A DNA stretch of 64,000 nt, taken from positions 23,643,976 to 23,707,975 of the forward strand of contig JAUJPP010000012.1 in NCBI GenBank assembly GCA_030562195.1. The letters run 5' to 3'. A model generated the notes under the pieces. It was not told where the DNA came from and searched no databases. It saw only the letters and a list, made by a program, of their open reading frames with translations. Source of the stretch: Nipponacmea schrenckii. Taxonomy: Eukaryota; Mollusca; Gastropoda; Lottiidae. Within the stretch, counting starts at the first letter, position 1, and every line of letters starts with the position of its first letter. Shown here in pieces: positions 32,900 to 56,559 of this stretch. Both the position numbers and the translations under genes were made by a program.

Positions 32900-35320
32900 T
32901 ATATATATTTGATAATTGAACCGCTAATATCAAACAAAAGTCGAGATATTCTATTGATCGGAAACAATATCAGTTTGTCTCTAATTAACTCGTAATTAGC
33001 CTGATCAATTTGTAAAAACAGAAGTTTTTAATCATATATCTTTTAGTAAAAAGGCAAACTGAACATTTTCAATCTTGTTTTTGTGTGGGGGGGGGGGGGG
33101 GTCAAGGTTTACAAGATCTAGTTTGATTTCATTGTAATGTGTTTGAAATCAAATTTCTAATTATGCCTTTATTTAAATTGTCCATATCTAAATGATTATG
33201 CCTCCTAATTGATCAGTAACAGAAGTGTTTTCTTACATCGGATTGCCTCAGTCAGTACTCAGTAGATTAAGTTATGTTAAGGGATTTCGAATTTTGTGTT
33301 TGAATTAAATCAACCGACAAAGACGTGACGGTATTATCTAATCAGATACAAACAGAAAAAAAAAAGAAAGAAAGAACTATATTTTACAAGTATAACAACT
33401 TGGGTTCACAATTAGGAATCCTTTCTACCAGCTGGTCCCTGACCAAACCTCTTGGTATTGATCTATTCCGGATTATCCGTACCTATTTACAGCTGGGTCT
33501 ACTGGAATTATTTATTATTATGATTAATCGGATTTCACACTCCGGTCGGGATTAGAACTCACGTCCATGCAAATGTCGTTATGACGTAACGTAAAGAACC
33601 AACGCTCGGAACCCCAGTTAATTGGTTAAGCGTAATTGGATACGTCGAACATTAAGAAAAATGTACATAATAGATGTTTTCCGTTAACATATCCCTTCGC
33701 TAGTCTTTATCGACCTTTTCTCTCAATTTACCGCGTGGTATTAGGTATCTGAATTACCATTCTTGATAATGGTAATGGACGCTTCCGATATTTAATGTGT
33801 GCGTGATTTGAGCCATTACAAAAATCTACAAAAAGAACAACAAATTTCTCAGAAAAAAAAGAATTTCAAATCTTCTGGACTATACTGTTACGTTATTTTA
33901 AGACTTGAACGATATTTAGACGCAAGAACTACAAATCACAACATATATTATAGAATTAGCAGACTTTTAAAAAGGTTACACAAGTGGTTGCCTAGCAAGA
34001 CACACCCAATTTGTCTCCTAAATTCTCAATTGATATCAAGGACGGTTGTGTCAAATCGTGCCAAAAGTCTAACTTATCCAAGATATTTTATCATGATTTA
34101 AGTGCATTATTTAGATTACATGAAAACTGCGTCTTTTTTCCTGTAGTCAAGGGCAATAACTAAAAAAAACAAAAAAACATTTAAATAATCGTCATATTCG
34201 ATCCACCATCTCATCTAAGTGGCCATATTTTTAAATCCGACCAAAACTGTAGTTTCTATCGTGTTCACCCGCCAACAGTGGACAGAGGAACCGAGGGACG
34301 TACGGACGTACAGGGAAACTGTAATATACGACCACATTAGAATATGGGCATATAACACATAACGTTTCAACGTACTTCACACCTGTGTCGTCATCAGATG
34401 AATTTAAAACGCCATGTGTTTTGTAACGTTATTAAAGGTGTGAGTTTATTCCATAATATCGCCTTGTGTTTGTTATTAAGTTAATTTGAGATCTCGATAT
34501 ATTATCTTAAATGATATTGGCCCAGTTGAGTTTTTGTAGTTTGAAATTTGAATTTAATTCCTCATTTTTACAACAATTGGGTGAGAGGAGAGCAGTCAAT
34601 CCATAGTCCTCAACGGTATAGAATCGCAAACTTTGCCAAAGGACATATTATTGTATTATGACTGTTAGGTCTATGTTAGAAGTACTATGTATTCTCATTT
34701 TAACATATTAACCTCAACAAAAGTGAAAACTGCTTTAACCTTGTGCCAGTGCTTTCTGTCCAATAGTAACTTAATACCTTTCAACCACTCTAATCTCCGA
34801 ACGAATGTTAATTATGCCGTACGAACATAATAAATAAATCAAGTGCCCTAAATCTGGACAAAATCCAAAAGTCTCCGGAAATAAATGTCATGCCATTGAA
34901 TAATGATATATGGTTTATTTGCTTGGTTAACAACTGGTTGGTAACTAACACGTTATTTTCTATAATATCATTAATTTTTAACGACATCGTCATTCCAGAA
35001 TCGGTGGCAGTGGTAAAAGCTAAATAATATATAGTCTAGAATAATTAAAGGGGATAATTAGCATGGATTTTAATCTGACGAGCTTTAGTTTGACTGTGGA
35101 AACCAACACGTCTTTCATCGTTTCTATATAGGCATATGAGTAATAAAAAGAGATTCGTATATATATTTTTGTTGTTGTTAAAAGCAAAAACTCGCTTGAT
35201 TTTGGAAGAAGGTCTCATCATAGAATCCAAGATGGCGTCTAAAATGGCCAACGGACGCTAAAACCATGTTATTTTCGCGATACTATTGTAAAGAGCACTA
35301 TGTGTGTCACCAATCAGATC
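32900..35320. other. Intergenic, no gene seen
   Basis: One SINE-B copy (33350-33620), a G14 run near 33088, and otherwise AT-rich unique sequence. A segment near 34735-34806 resembles 36785-36840 in reverse sense (GTGGTTGAAAGGTA, AAGTTACTATT). Confidence 0.45.
33350..33620 (-). repeat. SINE-B copy, antisense
   Basis: AAAGAAAGAAAGAACTATAT tail, TTTCTACCAGCTGGTCCCTG, GATTATCCGTACCTATTTAC, and a tRNA-like end with GTCGGGATTAGAACTCACGT, whose reverse reads like a B box. Confidence 0.7.
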
Positions 35321-35328
35321 ATCGGAAC

Positions 35329-35575
35329 TGTGGTAGCTCAGTGAGTTAGATGCTTGCTCGCTAACCTCAAGGTCCAAGGTTCAATTTCCTACTACCATGG
35401 TCAAGATGAACTTTGGATTTTTCAACCCAGTTTTCACCTGTCAGTGATGCAGGTCGGAAGGACTGAGCTTAAAAAAGCGTCGTTCTTATGGGACAATAAA
35501 CTGAGGCCCTCTGTGCTACAGGATTTGCTACTGAAAGATCCTTCGACGGTTGGAAATCGCAAATGGAGTTTTAAC
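35329..35575 (+). repeat. SINE-A with a clear tRNA-like head
   Basis: A-box region TAGCTCAGTGAGTTAGATGC and B-box-like GGTTCAATTTCC, then AGTGATGCAGGTCGGAAGGA, TGGGACAATAAACTGAGGCC and CTTCGACGGTTGGAAATCGC. Tail-only copies follow at 35840-36190. Confidence 0.8.
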
Positions 35576-36651
35576 AATTGTAGAACTCTGCTAAACCCAC
35601 TTTTAGTGAAGTATATGTATTAGAATTGAGAAAAAAAAAACAAAAAACGCGAAAGTCAGCAACATATCCTTGAGCTTACATCCCATTGTCCGTCAATCTA
35701 TACGGTAAAATACTTTCATTAACAATACGGCGTGTTATTGAACTGATATATATGACAAGACAGAGAGTAATTAGTACATTTATATTACTTAAATTTCTAA
35801 AGTGATAATATGTGATAATTTATCATTTCACGGACTTCTCTAGTGTATTAGGTGCAGAAGAGTAGGACGTAAAACACCTTTAATCTCATTTAATTTCCAT
35901 GGCGTTTCCCGTCTCCATTAGTGTATTAGGTGCAGAAGAGTAGGACGTAAAACTCCATTCATTTCATTTCAACTGAAATTGTATTTAATACATTTCATTT
36001 TTCATGGCGTTGCCTGTCTTCATTAGTCCATTGTACTGAAGAGTAAGACGTAAAACTCCATTTAATTTCATTTCAAATGAAATTGTATTCAATGCATTTC
36101 ATTTTTCATGGCATTGATTGATTGTCTTCATTAGTCCATAAGGTACCAAAGAGTAAGACGTAAAACGTCATTCACTTCATTTATCATTTCATATGAATTT
36201 CATGATGGCAACCAACATAAATATAAGAGTAGCCTATGGCATCAGGTGTTTGAGAATTAATAATTAAATAATGAGAGATTACCTATTTATATTGTAGATC
36301 TAGCAATGTTTGATAACTAGAAATCAATTACCTTTATATCTGTTTCTATAAGTCGCTACAATAGTGGTCAGCTTGGGGAATACAGTTTTTTTTATGTAAA
36401 ACTAAGTCCTCACATAGGTTCTTGTTGTTAAACAAGCCATTAGCGTAATTCCTTCATTCATTCATTTATTTACCCATTCGTTCGTTCGTTCGTTTTATTC
36501 ATTCATTCATTCATCTCAAGGTGTAGGTGAAGATCTTTGTATGTTACAATTTATCAAGTGTTCACAAGAAACGTAGACGAACAGATGAACAGGAGCGACG
36601 GCAATATACGCCCACACGTGCATGAACGTGCGGTAATGAAAATAGACTTAC

Positions 36652-36772
36652 GTTTTATGTTATCGAGTAGCCCACTCTCAAACTGGATGCTAAAAATCTG
36701 CTCTTTCAAAATATAACAAAGACAAAACACATAATTATCTGATGGATCCAAATTGGTTAATTCCAAACACAT
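36652..36772 (-). other. Orphan candidate first coding exon, unknown gene
   Basis: An ATG-initiated 40-codon frame (MCLELTNLDPSDNYVFC ...) ends exactly at a consensus donor (AAAAC|GTAAGTCT). Composition looks coding, but I could not find a following exon or any family signature. Confidence 0.2.
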
Positions 36773-37359
36773 TAGATCTCAACCTTCTGTTGAATAGTAA
36801 CTTGTTACCTTTCAACCACCCGAATCACTAATTCCGTAAGTTGAAAACACACAAATTTTCTAAAATATCACATATTGGTTCGTTTCCACGTAAAATTACA
36901 AGATCGACTTTTCCAATATTTCTTAGCACATTTCATAACAGATGAATTTGTTTTGTCGTCAAAATATTTGCCAGAATATGAGGGTCATTTTAGATCTTAT
37001 GACGAGTTTGTACATGGGTGTTTTATAACAGAAACGTGCTTGTATTCTTAAACAAAAATACTTTAATGACCATTTCAGGGTCGAACCATTCTTTCTTGGT
37101 ATTTGAAACTACCTTCAGAATGAATCGAATGAATGGTAAGGGTTGGTTTGACCGAGGTCGAAATGGCTATAAAACCATGTTACAATTAAGTGGAGATTTT
37201 GTGACTTTGTTTACTGCCAAGTGGTTTTCAATTGTCAAGCCTCCAACAACAATGTGGCAATGCGTATTGTGGTGACATGTACGTTCACGACGGTTATTCA
37301 TCTTACTGACCATGATACGCTACCCTAGGTTTTATTTCTTACTGTGTTTCCATAGAGAT

Positions 37360-37765
37360 CCGCGGTGGCGCGATGAGTTATATGCATGCTCCGCGCAGTG
37401 GCTGAATGAGTTAGATGCTTGCTCCGCGATGACCGGGTTAGATGCTTGCCCAAAGATGGCCGAGTGAGTTACGATGCATGCTCCTCTCGATGGCTCAGTG
37501 AGTTAGATGCGTGCTCCGCGATGACTGAGTGAGTTAGATGCTTGCTCCTCGCGATGGCTCAGTGAGTTAGATGCCTGCTCCGCGATGACTGAGTAAGTCA
37601 GGTGCTTGTTCTGCAGTAGCTCAGTGAGTTAGTTGCTTGCTCCGCGGTGGCTGAGTAAATTAGATGTTTGATCCGCGGTGGCTCTGTAAGTAAGATGCTT
37701 GATCCGCGGTGGCTCTGTAAGTTAGATGCTTGATCCGCGGTGGCTCTGTAAGTTAGATGCTGGCT
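37360..37765 (+). repeat. Tandem array of the SINE-A tRNA head (~30 bp)
   Basis: About 13-14 copies of a unit like TCCGCGGTGGCTCAGTGAGT / TAGATGCTTGC, i.e. the 5' head with the pol III A box. It leads directly into an otherwise normal SINE-A body at 37766-38025. Confidence 0.85.
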
Positions 37766-38025
37766 TAAAAACCATAGGCTCCAGGGTTCAATCCAGACAA
37801 AGGATTTTTCAGCCCCATTTTCCCCGGTCAGTAATGCAGGTCGGAGGGACTAACATGGAAAGGACGCCTAGTCGTTCGGATGGGACAATAAACTAAGACC
37901 CCGTTTACTGCTACAGGCTGTACACGCTAAATATTCTTTGATAGTTGGAAATCGTTTTAAGAGTAGGCTAATGCCGCCGCCACCGTCCTGGCAAAATTTC
38001 CCTCATTGCACACTGCATGATATAT
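37766..38025 (+). repeat. SINE-A body continuing the head array
   Basis: Contains CCAGGGTTCAATCCAGACAA (B box), AGTAATGCAGGTCGGAGGGA, GGGACAATAAACTAAGACCC and the TTTCCCTCATTGCACACTGC end. Confidence 0.8.
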
Positions 38026-38432
38026 TTAACACAATGCAAGTACAGGAATGTTAATGCTAACAATGGTTTTATTTGGGAAGGAGAAATTATACAATACACT
38101 ATGCAAGACGAGAGAATAGTTTAAAAATACTTTAGGCTTTTGAGTCTGTACAAAAAAATAAACAAAATATTGCTCAAAGCAAGACACCACCGCCCCCGAA
38201 GAAAAGACCCCAAAATACAATTTAGGCCCTCATTTTTAAAAATGTTTTTCTATGGAATTATTGCATACCATATTGGACTAAATATTTTAAAAATGTTGGA
38301 ACAGATTTTTCTCTATCAAAACGAAAATAAATTCACGTAAATTTTAATATTAAAAAAAAAGAAGTGCAAGATAAATTAGCAAAAACGTAAGGAAGAGGCC
38401 ATTTTATAGAAACATTTTTTAATTTTTTACAG

Positions 38433-38469
38433 GTGACTCAGAAGAACATTTAGAAAATGATTTGGTAGG
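38433..38469 (+). other. Orphan candidate 37-bp exon
   Basis: A strong acceptor (TTTTTTACAG) and a donor (GG|GTAAGTAC) frame an open 11-codon stretch reading DSEEHLENDLV. No partner exons were found, so this may be chance. Confidence 0.15.
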
Positions 38470-39065
38470 GTAAGTACATATTTCGCTTAAAGATCTACCA
38501 TAATGGTGTCATTAATTTCACAATCTCGGAGAATTTTTGTGACCGAGATCAGCTTCATCCGATCACGTCGATCTTACGTCATAGAAATCACGTCATTCTT
38601 ACGTCGCCAATTTTAAGTAATAGAAATCTGTCATAGAAATCGCGTCATTCTTATGTCCTAGAAATCGCGTCATTCTTACGTATGAAATCGCGTCATTCTT
38701 ACTTAATAGAAATCTCGTTATTCTTACGTCACAGAAATCAATCATAGAAATCAAGCGTTCTCGTATGGAAAATATCCATATATGGGTGGGGTCAAATGAT
38801 TGCTAAAATGGTGGACCCAGGGATACTACTCTCGATTAAACAGTCCTTAAGTTATTGCAAATGATATGTTTGTAAAGAAAAAAAACAAATGGAGTTTTAC
38901 ATCCTACTCCTCTGCAACTTATGAGCTAATGAAGACGGGTGATATGTTTGTAGATATCACATGATTGTAGGTACTAATATAATACGATCAACTCCAGATC
39001 ACAGTTTCTTCCTGATATTCTGTTTGGTAAATGCCACATGGTACCATACATCCTGGAAGTAAATT

Positions 39066-47980
<8,915 letters not shown>

Positions 47981-49082
47981 CTTGATTGAAGGTATAGTGG
48001 ATCTTGAGTTTTTTAAAATCCCAATGTAGCCAGTTTAGTGTAGGATACAATAGTCACAGAATTGTTAGAAAATGTGTAGCCAGTTGGAAATCTGTGAGTT
48101 GTTTAATACAATAGTCACAGAAATGTAGCCAGTTGTGTGTAGGATACAATAGTCACAGAAATGTAGCCAGTTGTTTGTAGGATACAATAGTCACAGAAAT
48201 GTAGCCAGTTGTTTGTAGGATACAATAGTCACTTGTGTAGTCAATGGTTAATCAAAGGATAGGCCTATAATATCTGTGGGTTTACTGACAATTCAACTTG
48301 CATTGGTTAAAGTCAAATGGCTCTAATCTTAAAAATTTGATTTTGAATAGATCGATACCTTGGTTTATTCAAAAAATGAGAGGAAAGGTTGAATTTTCAG
48401 TTGAGTTTTTCCATCATGATGATAAATAACACGTTTTAATTGTAAGTTGTAGAGTAGATTTAGCCACTATACTTTTAAAAAAGTACAAACTAGTTTTATC
48501 TAGTAACTAGACTAGTTAATAGATTTACAGTAGCCTAAAAAGTGATGGCAGACGATCGTTGAACGGTTGTAACTATTTAAAGAATGGCATTACACTTGTA
48601 AGCCCACGCTATCAAGTTCTAACTTTATCGTCTAATTTTAAAAGCAAAGATAGTTTTACTCCCTTAATTTGTATTCAATAAAAATTCATTCATTCAATAA
48701 TAACTTTGTTGTTGTGTTCGCTATGAAGAGCCTTTTTGTGTACCCAGCTATTGAAATTGTTTGGACAGATTCACGTTTTTCTTTCGATACCTGCAGTCTT
48801 TTTTTTTTCAAAAGGAAAATGCAATCATGAAAACAATTACATTTTATGAGTAAATAGATTGAATAAGTAGTTTTTAATCCAAAGATCAAGTGTGATGTGG
48901 TTACATTCGAGTAAATTTTGTGGAAATATGATGCCGTTGAACTGATCGAATACTGGTAAGGTGAAGGACGCGACCTTCACCTTTTGTCGTGATTAAAAAG
49001 TCTTTTGCAAATCTTTGATATTTTTGCGCTAAAGATCCACCTGGATATCCGAAGTTGTGTCAAAGTCACTGTGGCTTCAAAC
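47981..49082. promoter_or_regulatory. 1.1-kb divergent promoter region of RCBTB and PCCB
   Basis: The two start codons point away from each other. A 40-bp tandem repeat (TGTAGCCAGTTGTTTGTAGG / ATACAATAGTCACAGAAA, four to five copies, about 48020-48240) lies on the RCBTB side. No TATA box is clear for either gene. Confidence 0.5.
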
Positions 49083-52450
<3,368 letters not shown>

Positions 52451-53206
52451 GTAATTCTTCTCTTTATATTTATTTTTTAACATCTATATAATACGAGTTA
52501 ATTATTCAATTTATAGTCCTTGTCTCTGAAACAAGTCCTCCATTTTTCTACCATGTTTTACTGTAGCAGGCATAGTAGGGACACAAATCTGTTAACTCAT
52601 ATAACTGCGTTTCCACTTAAAATTGTGAAGTAATGCCAGCTTTATTGCCGAACACGCTGTGTTTCCACTTAGTTTATTTGGTTCCTGAACCACTTTAGTC
52701 TCAATCAAGAAGTCTCACATTATTGACAGCTCGCAATGTACAACACTACGGGCCATTGAGTTTAAAAGTGGGCTTTAAAGCTTTCATTAGGCCCCCCAAT
52801 AAATTGCAGAACACTAAAAGGGAGTTTTTATGTAAGAAGGTAACAATTGAAAATTATTACAGCAAGTAATGGGAGATAACTCATTTAAACCTATTCCATT
52901 ATATTGAAAGCCAAACATCAAAACAAATTTAAACTGATTAATTAACAATTAGTACCAACCATTTTAAATTAACCAGTTTCAAAATAATTTAGTTTGATCA
53001 AGTCAATACAGATATATGGATGTATATATATAATATATGATAGAAATATTATCAGGTATAATTTACAATTTTTGAAGAAAGATTGTGACTTTGCTAACAC
53101 TTGTACCGTTACTACTTACTATCACAAATATACAAATACAAATATCACCAAATTGATATGTTTCCTCTTCAACAAAAAATCTTCTAGATGTACCAGTATT
53201 TAATCA

Positions 53207-53425
53207 GGGCTGCTGATTTAACTGTATTCGCCAGTCATGTCTGATTGGAGTTAAAAATATGACTGAATGTTACTTGTGATATTAAGGATATTTTCTGTAC
53301 AAACCTATACAAACAAAAATATTGCAGATTTGAATAGAAAATGTCCTAAATCTGAAAATTACAGTCAGTCATTTAGGAACTCAGTCATGACTGGCAAATA
53401 CAGTTAAATCAACAAGCCTGTCTGA
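53207..53425. mobile_element. Foldback MITE, second family
   Basis: GCTGATTTAACTGTATTCGC / CAGTCATGTCTGATTGGAG on the left is matched by the inverted CAGTCATGACTGGCAAATAC / AGTTAAATCAAC on the right. Partial copies lie at 50520-50640 and 55605-55760. Confidence 0.75.
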
Positions 53426-53837
53426 TACTAAATCAAGAAAGAAATGGCTGTCTGCCATTATGAGTGGGTGTACCATGACTTTTCATTGCAATGATAACAA
53501 TTGTTAGGTAATATCCTGGGATGTTTTTTATGTGTTTGATATCAAAAACACAGAACAGATAGTTCTTTCGCGTCTGCCATTCTTTAGAGCTGATTTAATC
53601 TGGGATAATGCTTGGATTGTTCATTTGATGCCATTAGTAACAGGAATTTGTTACTCTCTTTGTCTGAAAGGGTTCAGTCTGTCATTCCGTTATATAATTG
53701 AAAGATGTAGAAGTCTGGGTTAGGTTACAAAGGATATCTAAAGATAAACATGAGTTGATATTTTAATTGAATGGAGTTTTACATCCTACTCTTCTGCACC
53801 ATATTATCTACAAAATAGTAAATAAGATTATAGTATT

Positions 53838-54192
53838 AAATTGAAGTGATACTGCGTTTTAGAATGAACATAAAGTTTTAGTTCTCAAGAATGGTCAATA
53901 TGAGTATATATTCATCAGTGAACTTACCTGGTGTCATAAAGTAACAGAATCCCTTTAAATCTGGAAAACTCACAAAACCAAGTAATTATTGAAAATACTT
54001 ATTCAATTTATTAAATATATATTCAGCGTTTTTCAATAATCAATTGCATTTATTAAGTTTTCTAGATTTATCAGATTATATAAGGATTCTGTTATGTTAT
54101 TTATGGTAGCAAGTATATCCACTGATGAATATATACTCTTATTGACCAAGTTAAATTTTTTTATTCATTCTAAGAAGCATTATTCCTTTAAA
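53838..54192. mobile_element. Foldback MITE copy 7 (full length)
   Basis: GTGATACTGCGTTTTAGAAT ... TTCATTCTAAGAAGCATTAT / TCCTTTAAAT. The left arm carries ACTTACCTGGTGTCATAAAG. Confidence 0.85.
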
Positions 54193-54534
54193 TAAAGGTT
54201 ATATATATATAACTTGTTCAAAAGGAATAATATTTAACATATATAAGAGAGCAGCTGTGGCTGAAAGTTATTTTTTTCACTTGTAAATCTTGAGTTTAAA
54301 TAATACTGTTTGACATAGACTTGATTCCAGATTCAGGAGAAGATGTGAAAGATAAGGGGAAGTGTACTAAGTACATGTACTCAACAAATCATTGATATTA
54401 ACATAGCGTGTGTTTATCTCTCTTAGTTCCTGGAAGTCTGTTATCTTCGTCTTTCTTTGAAATTTTCATGGTTTGAACCTTGGGTTTAAGATTCGTTATG
54501 ATAAAACATGACCAAGAAAAAAAATGAAATGAAA

Positions 54535-54890
54535 TTGGTTTTACGTCCTACTCTTCTATACCTAATGGGCTAATGAGGACGGTAAAATGAATGGAGTTTT
54601 ATGTCCTATTCTTCTGCATCTAATGGGCTAATGAGACCTTGTAATGAATGGAGTTTCATCTAAGTGTTTACACCTAATGGGCTAATGAGGACGTAAAATG
54701 AATGGAGTTTTACACCTAATGGGCTAATGAAGAAAGTGAAATGAATGGAGTTTTACATCCTAGTCTTCTACACCTAATGGGCTAATGAGGACAGTAAAAT
54801 GAATGGAGTTTTATGTCCTACTCTTCTATACCTAATGGGCTAATGAAGATGGGCAAGGCCATGCAGTGTGCAATGATGTAATGTTATCAA
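54535..54890 (-). repeat. 57-bp tandem array of the SINE-A tail
   Basis: Six imperfect copies of AATGAATGGAGTTTTATGTC / CTACTCTTCTACACCTAATG / GGCTAATGAGGACGG, the last continuing into a little more SINE body (CAAGGCCATGCAGTGTGCAA). It is a third independent tail array. Confidence 0.8.
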
Positions 54891-56528
54891 GTAAAATATA
54901 TTATCAAGTTGTTTGAGGGAAGTAAAAAGGTTATATGACTATGATAATGTAGTAATAACCTGGAGTTGATGTTATTGCCCAGTGTATATAGATAAAACTA
55001 GGTAGGGAAATATATTATAATATAGTTACACCTGAGAAAATAAACATAGTAAATAGATTCGTAGGTATTAACTATCTGGTAATGGAGAAAACTTAATTCC
55101 TTACAAGTTTTAAAACAATGAATAAATATAATATTAACACTTCCAGGGTTGTGTTTGTTATTTTTGGGTAGGGAGGAGGAAAGAGGTGGGGGGGGGGGGG
55201 GTGATTTGGGTCTTGATTATATGTAATTACTCTATAGAATGAGTACAAAGACAGTTGGATGGGTTTTCAATTCTTCTGCAATCTATGAGCCACCGTGGCT
55301 ACTTTATGACAGTAAAATTTTACTGCACATATAATTGTAGAATGATGCTGTAGAGTTTCAGTGACCACACAAATACAATATTTACAAAGAAATGTTTAAA
55401 GGAATTTGGCTTTATATTGTTGGCCTATCTTCCTTTTGATATAGATCAGGTCGTGGAATGAGTGTAAGGTCCCTAGAGATCCTGACTATCAGATATAACA
55501 GCTGTTTGTAGAGGTTTATTACACAGGGAACTATCGTGTGGGGTAACTAATGTGTGGGGGTAAAACTGAAGAAATATTAAAGGTTAATCTAAGAGTTTTC
55601 AATAGTTCATTTAACTGTAGTGGCCAGTCATGTCTGATTGCAGTTCCAAAATGATTGACTGCTATTTTGATATTTAGGACATTTTCAATGCAAATCTGCC
55701 ATTTTTTTGACAGTTTTCATGCATTCTTGGATCATTATTTATGTGTTAAAACATCCGGTTGAGAATAGTATAAATCAACAGCCCTAATGACCTTAATTGA
55801 AGCCTTTAAAAACAGTTAAAAACGTGGCAAGATATATTGTCCATCCTACATCTGAATCTAGTAAATCGAAATTCCAATCTTAAAATTTACCATTATTTGG
55901 ACAGCTTGTTGAGTGTTTAAAGAATGATTAAAAGATGTTTAGATCTGTTATCTGTTAACTGTTATCCCTGTTAATGACAACAGAAGATAATTACTGTTAC
56001 ATGTGACATCTGGTGTAGCGTATCACCAGGATATTATGATAAGCTTGTTGATAATTACATGTACTAACATTCAGTACAGACCCGTCATCAGTGTGGGGTC
56101 CCAGTGGCTGGGTCCCTGACTAGTGAGAATTAGCCCCACCAATTGTCCTCTCTCAAAACTTTATTCATCTAGCAGAAATTGATTAATTTACATTTATGAA
56201 TATTTAAATTGGGACTTTGGCTTCGTCAAAAATATGTTATAGTTTTCAAAAATTTTCCTAGGGAAAGGGGGAGAAATATGACAAAAAATATGGGCCCCAG
56301 TAGCATTTCTCTCCTGGCAAGAGGTCTAATTCTGACCCATGTAAAATACAAATTTTCTTAATATTATAAATGTGATTTTGGCGCCTAAGAATTGTTAGAA
56401 ATATCTAGTCATAGAATTTTCCTGAGGGAGGGGAGAAACAGGAAAAAAATAAGGTTCCCACCCAAGTACCAAGTCTGTACTGGCAAAGAGACTGATTCTG
56501 ACCCATGTAAAATAAAAAGTCCATTATT

Positions 56529-56549
56529 TTTATTATTAATGTGTTTATT
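56529..56549 (-). terminator. Candidate polyadenylation signals of the GT92 gene
   Basis: Two AATAAA hexamers on the minus strand (56544-56549 and 56529-56534) lie 11 and 26 bases after the stop codon, implying a very short 3' UTR. Confidence 0.45.
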
Positions 56550-56559
56550 ATGTCAACAG

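Larger units (their letters stand above)
52451..56525. other. Start of the giant PCCB intron 8
   Basis: No exon recognised. It contains an AAGCTAGCTTT-type element (52600-52830), a foldback at 53207-53420, a MITE (53838-54192), a SINE-A tail array (54535-54855), a G15 run near 55187, a partial copy of the 53207 element at 55605-55760, and the 17905-type repeat at 56095-56340. Confidence 0.5.

Noticed and set aside
35329..35410. tRNA gene
   Set aside because: A and B boxes are present, but this is the head of SINE-A: the 3' half does not fold back to an acceptor stem and the SINE body follows.
53994..56520. Further PCCB exons
   Set aside because: I looked for the conserved continuation after TGPDVVK on the plus strand and found no match; AATGAAGAT-type hits are SINE-A tails.
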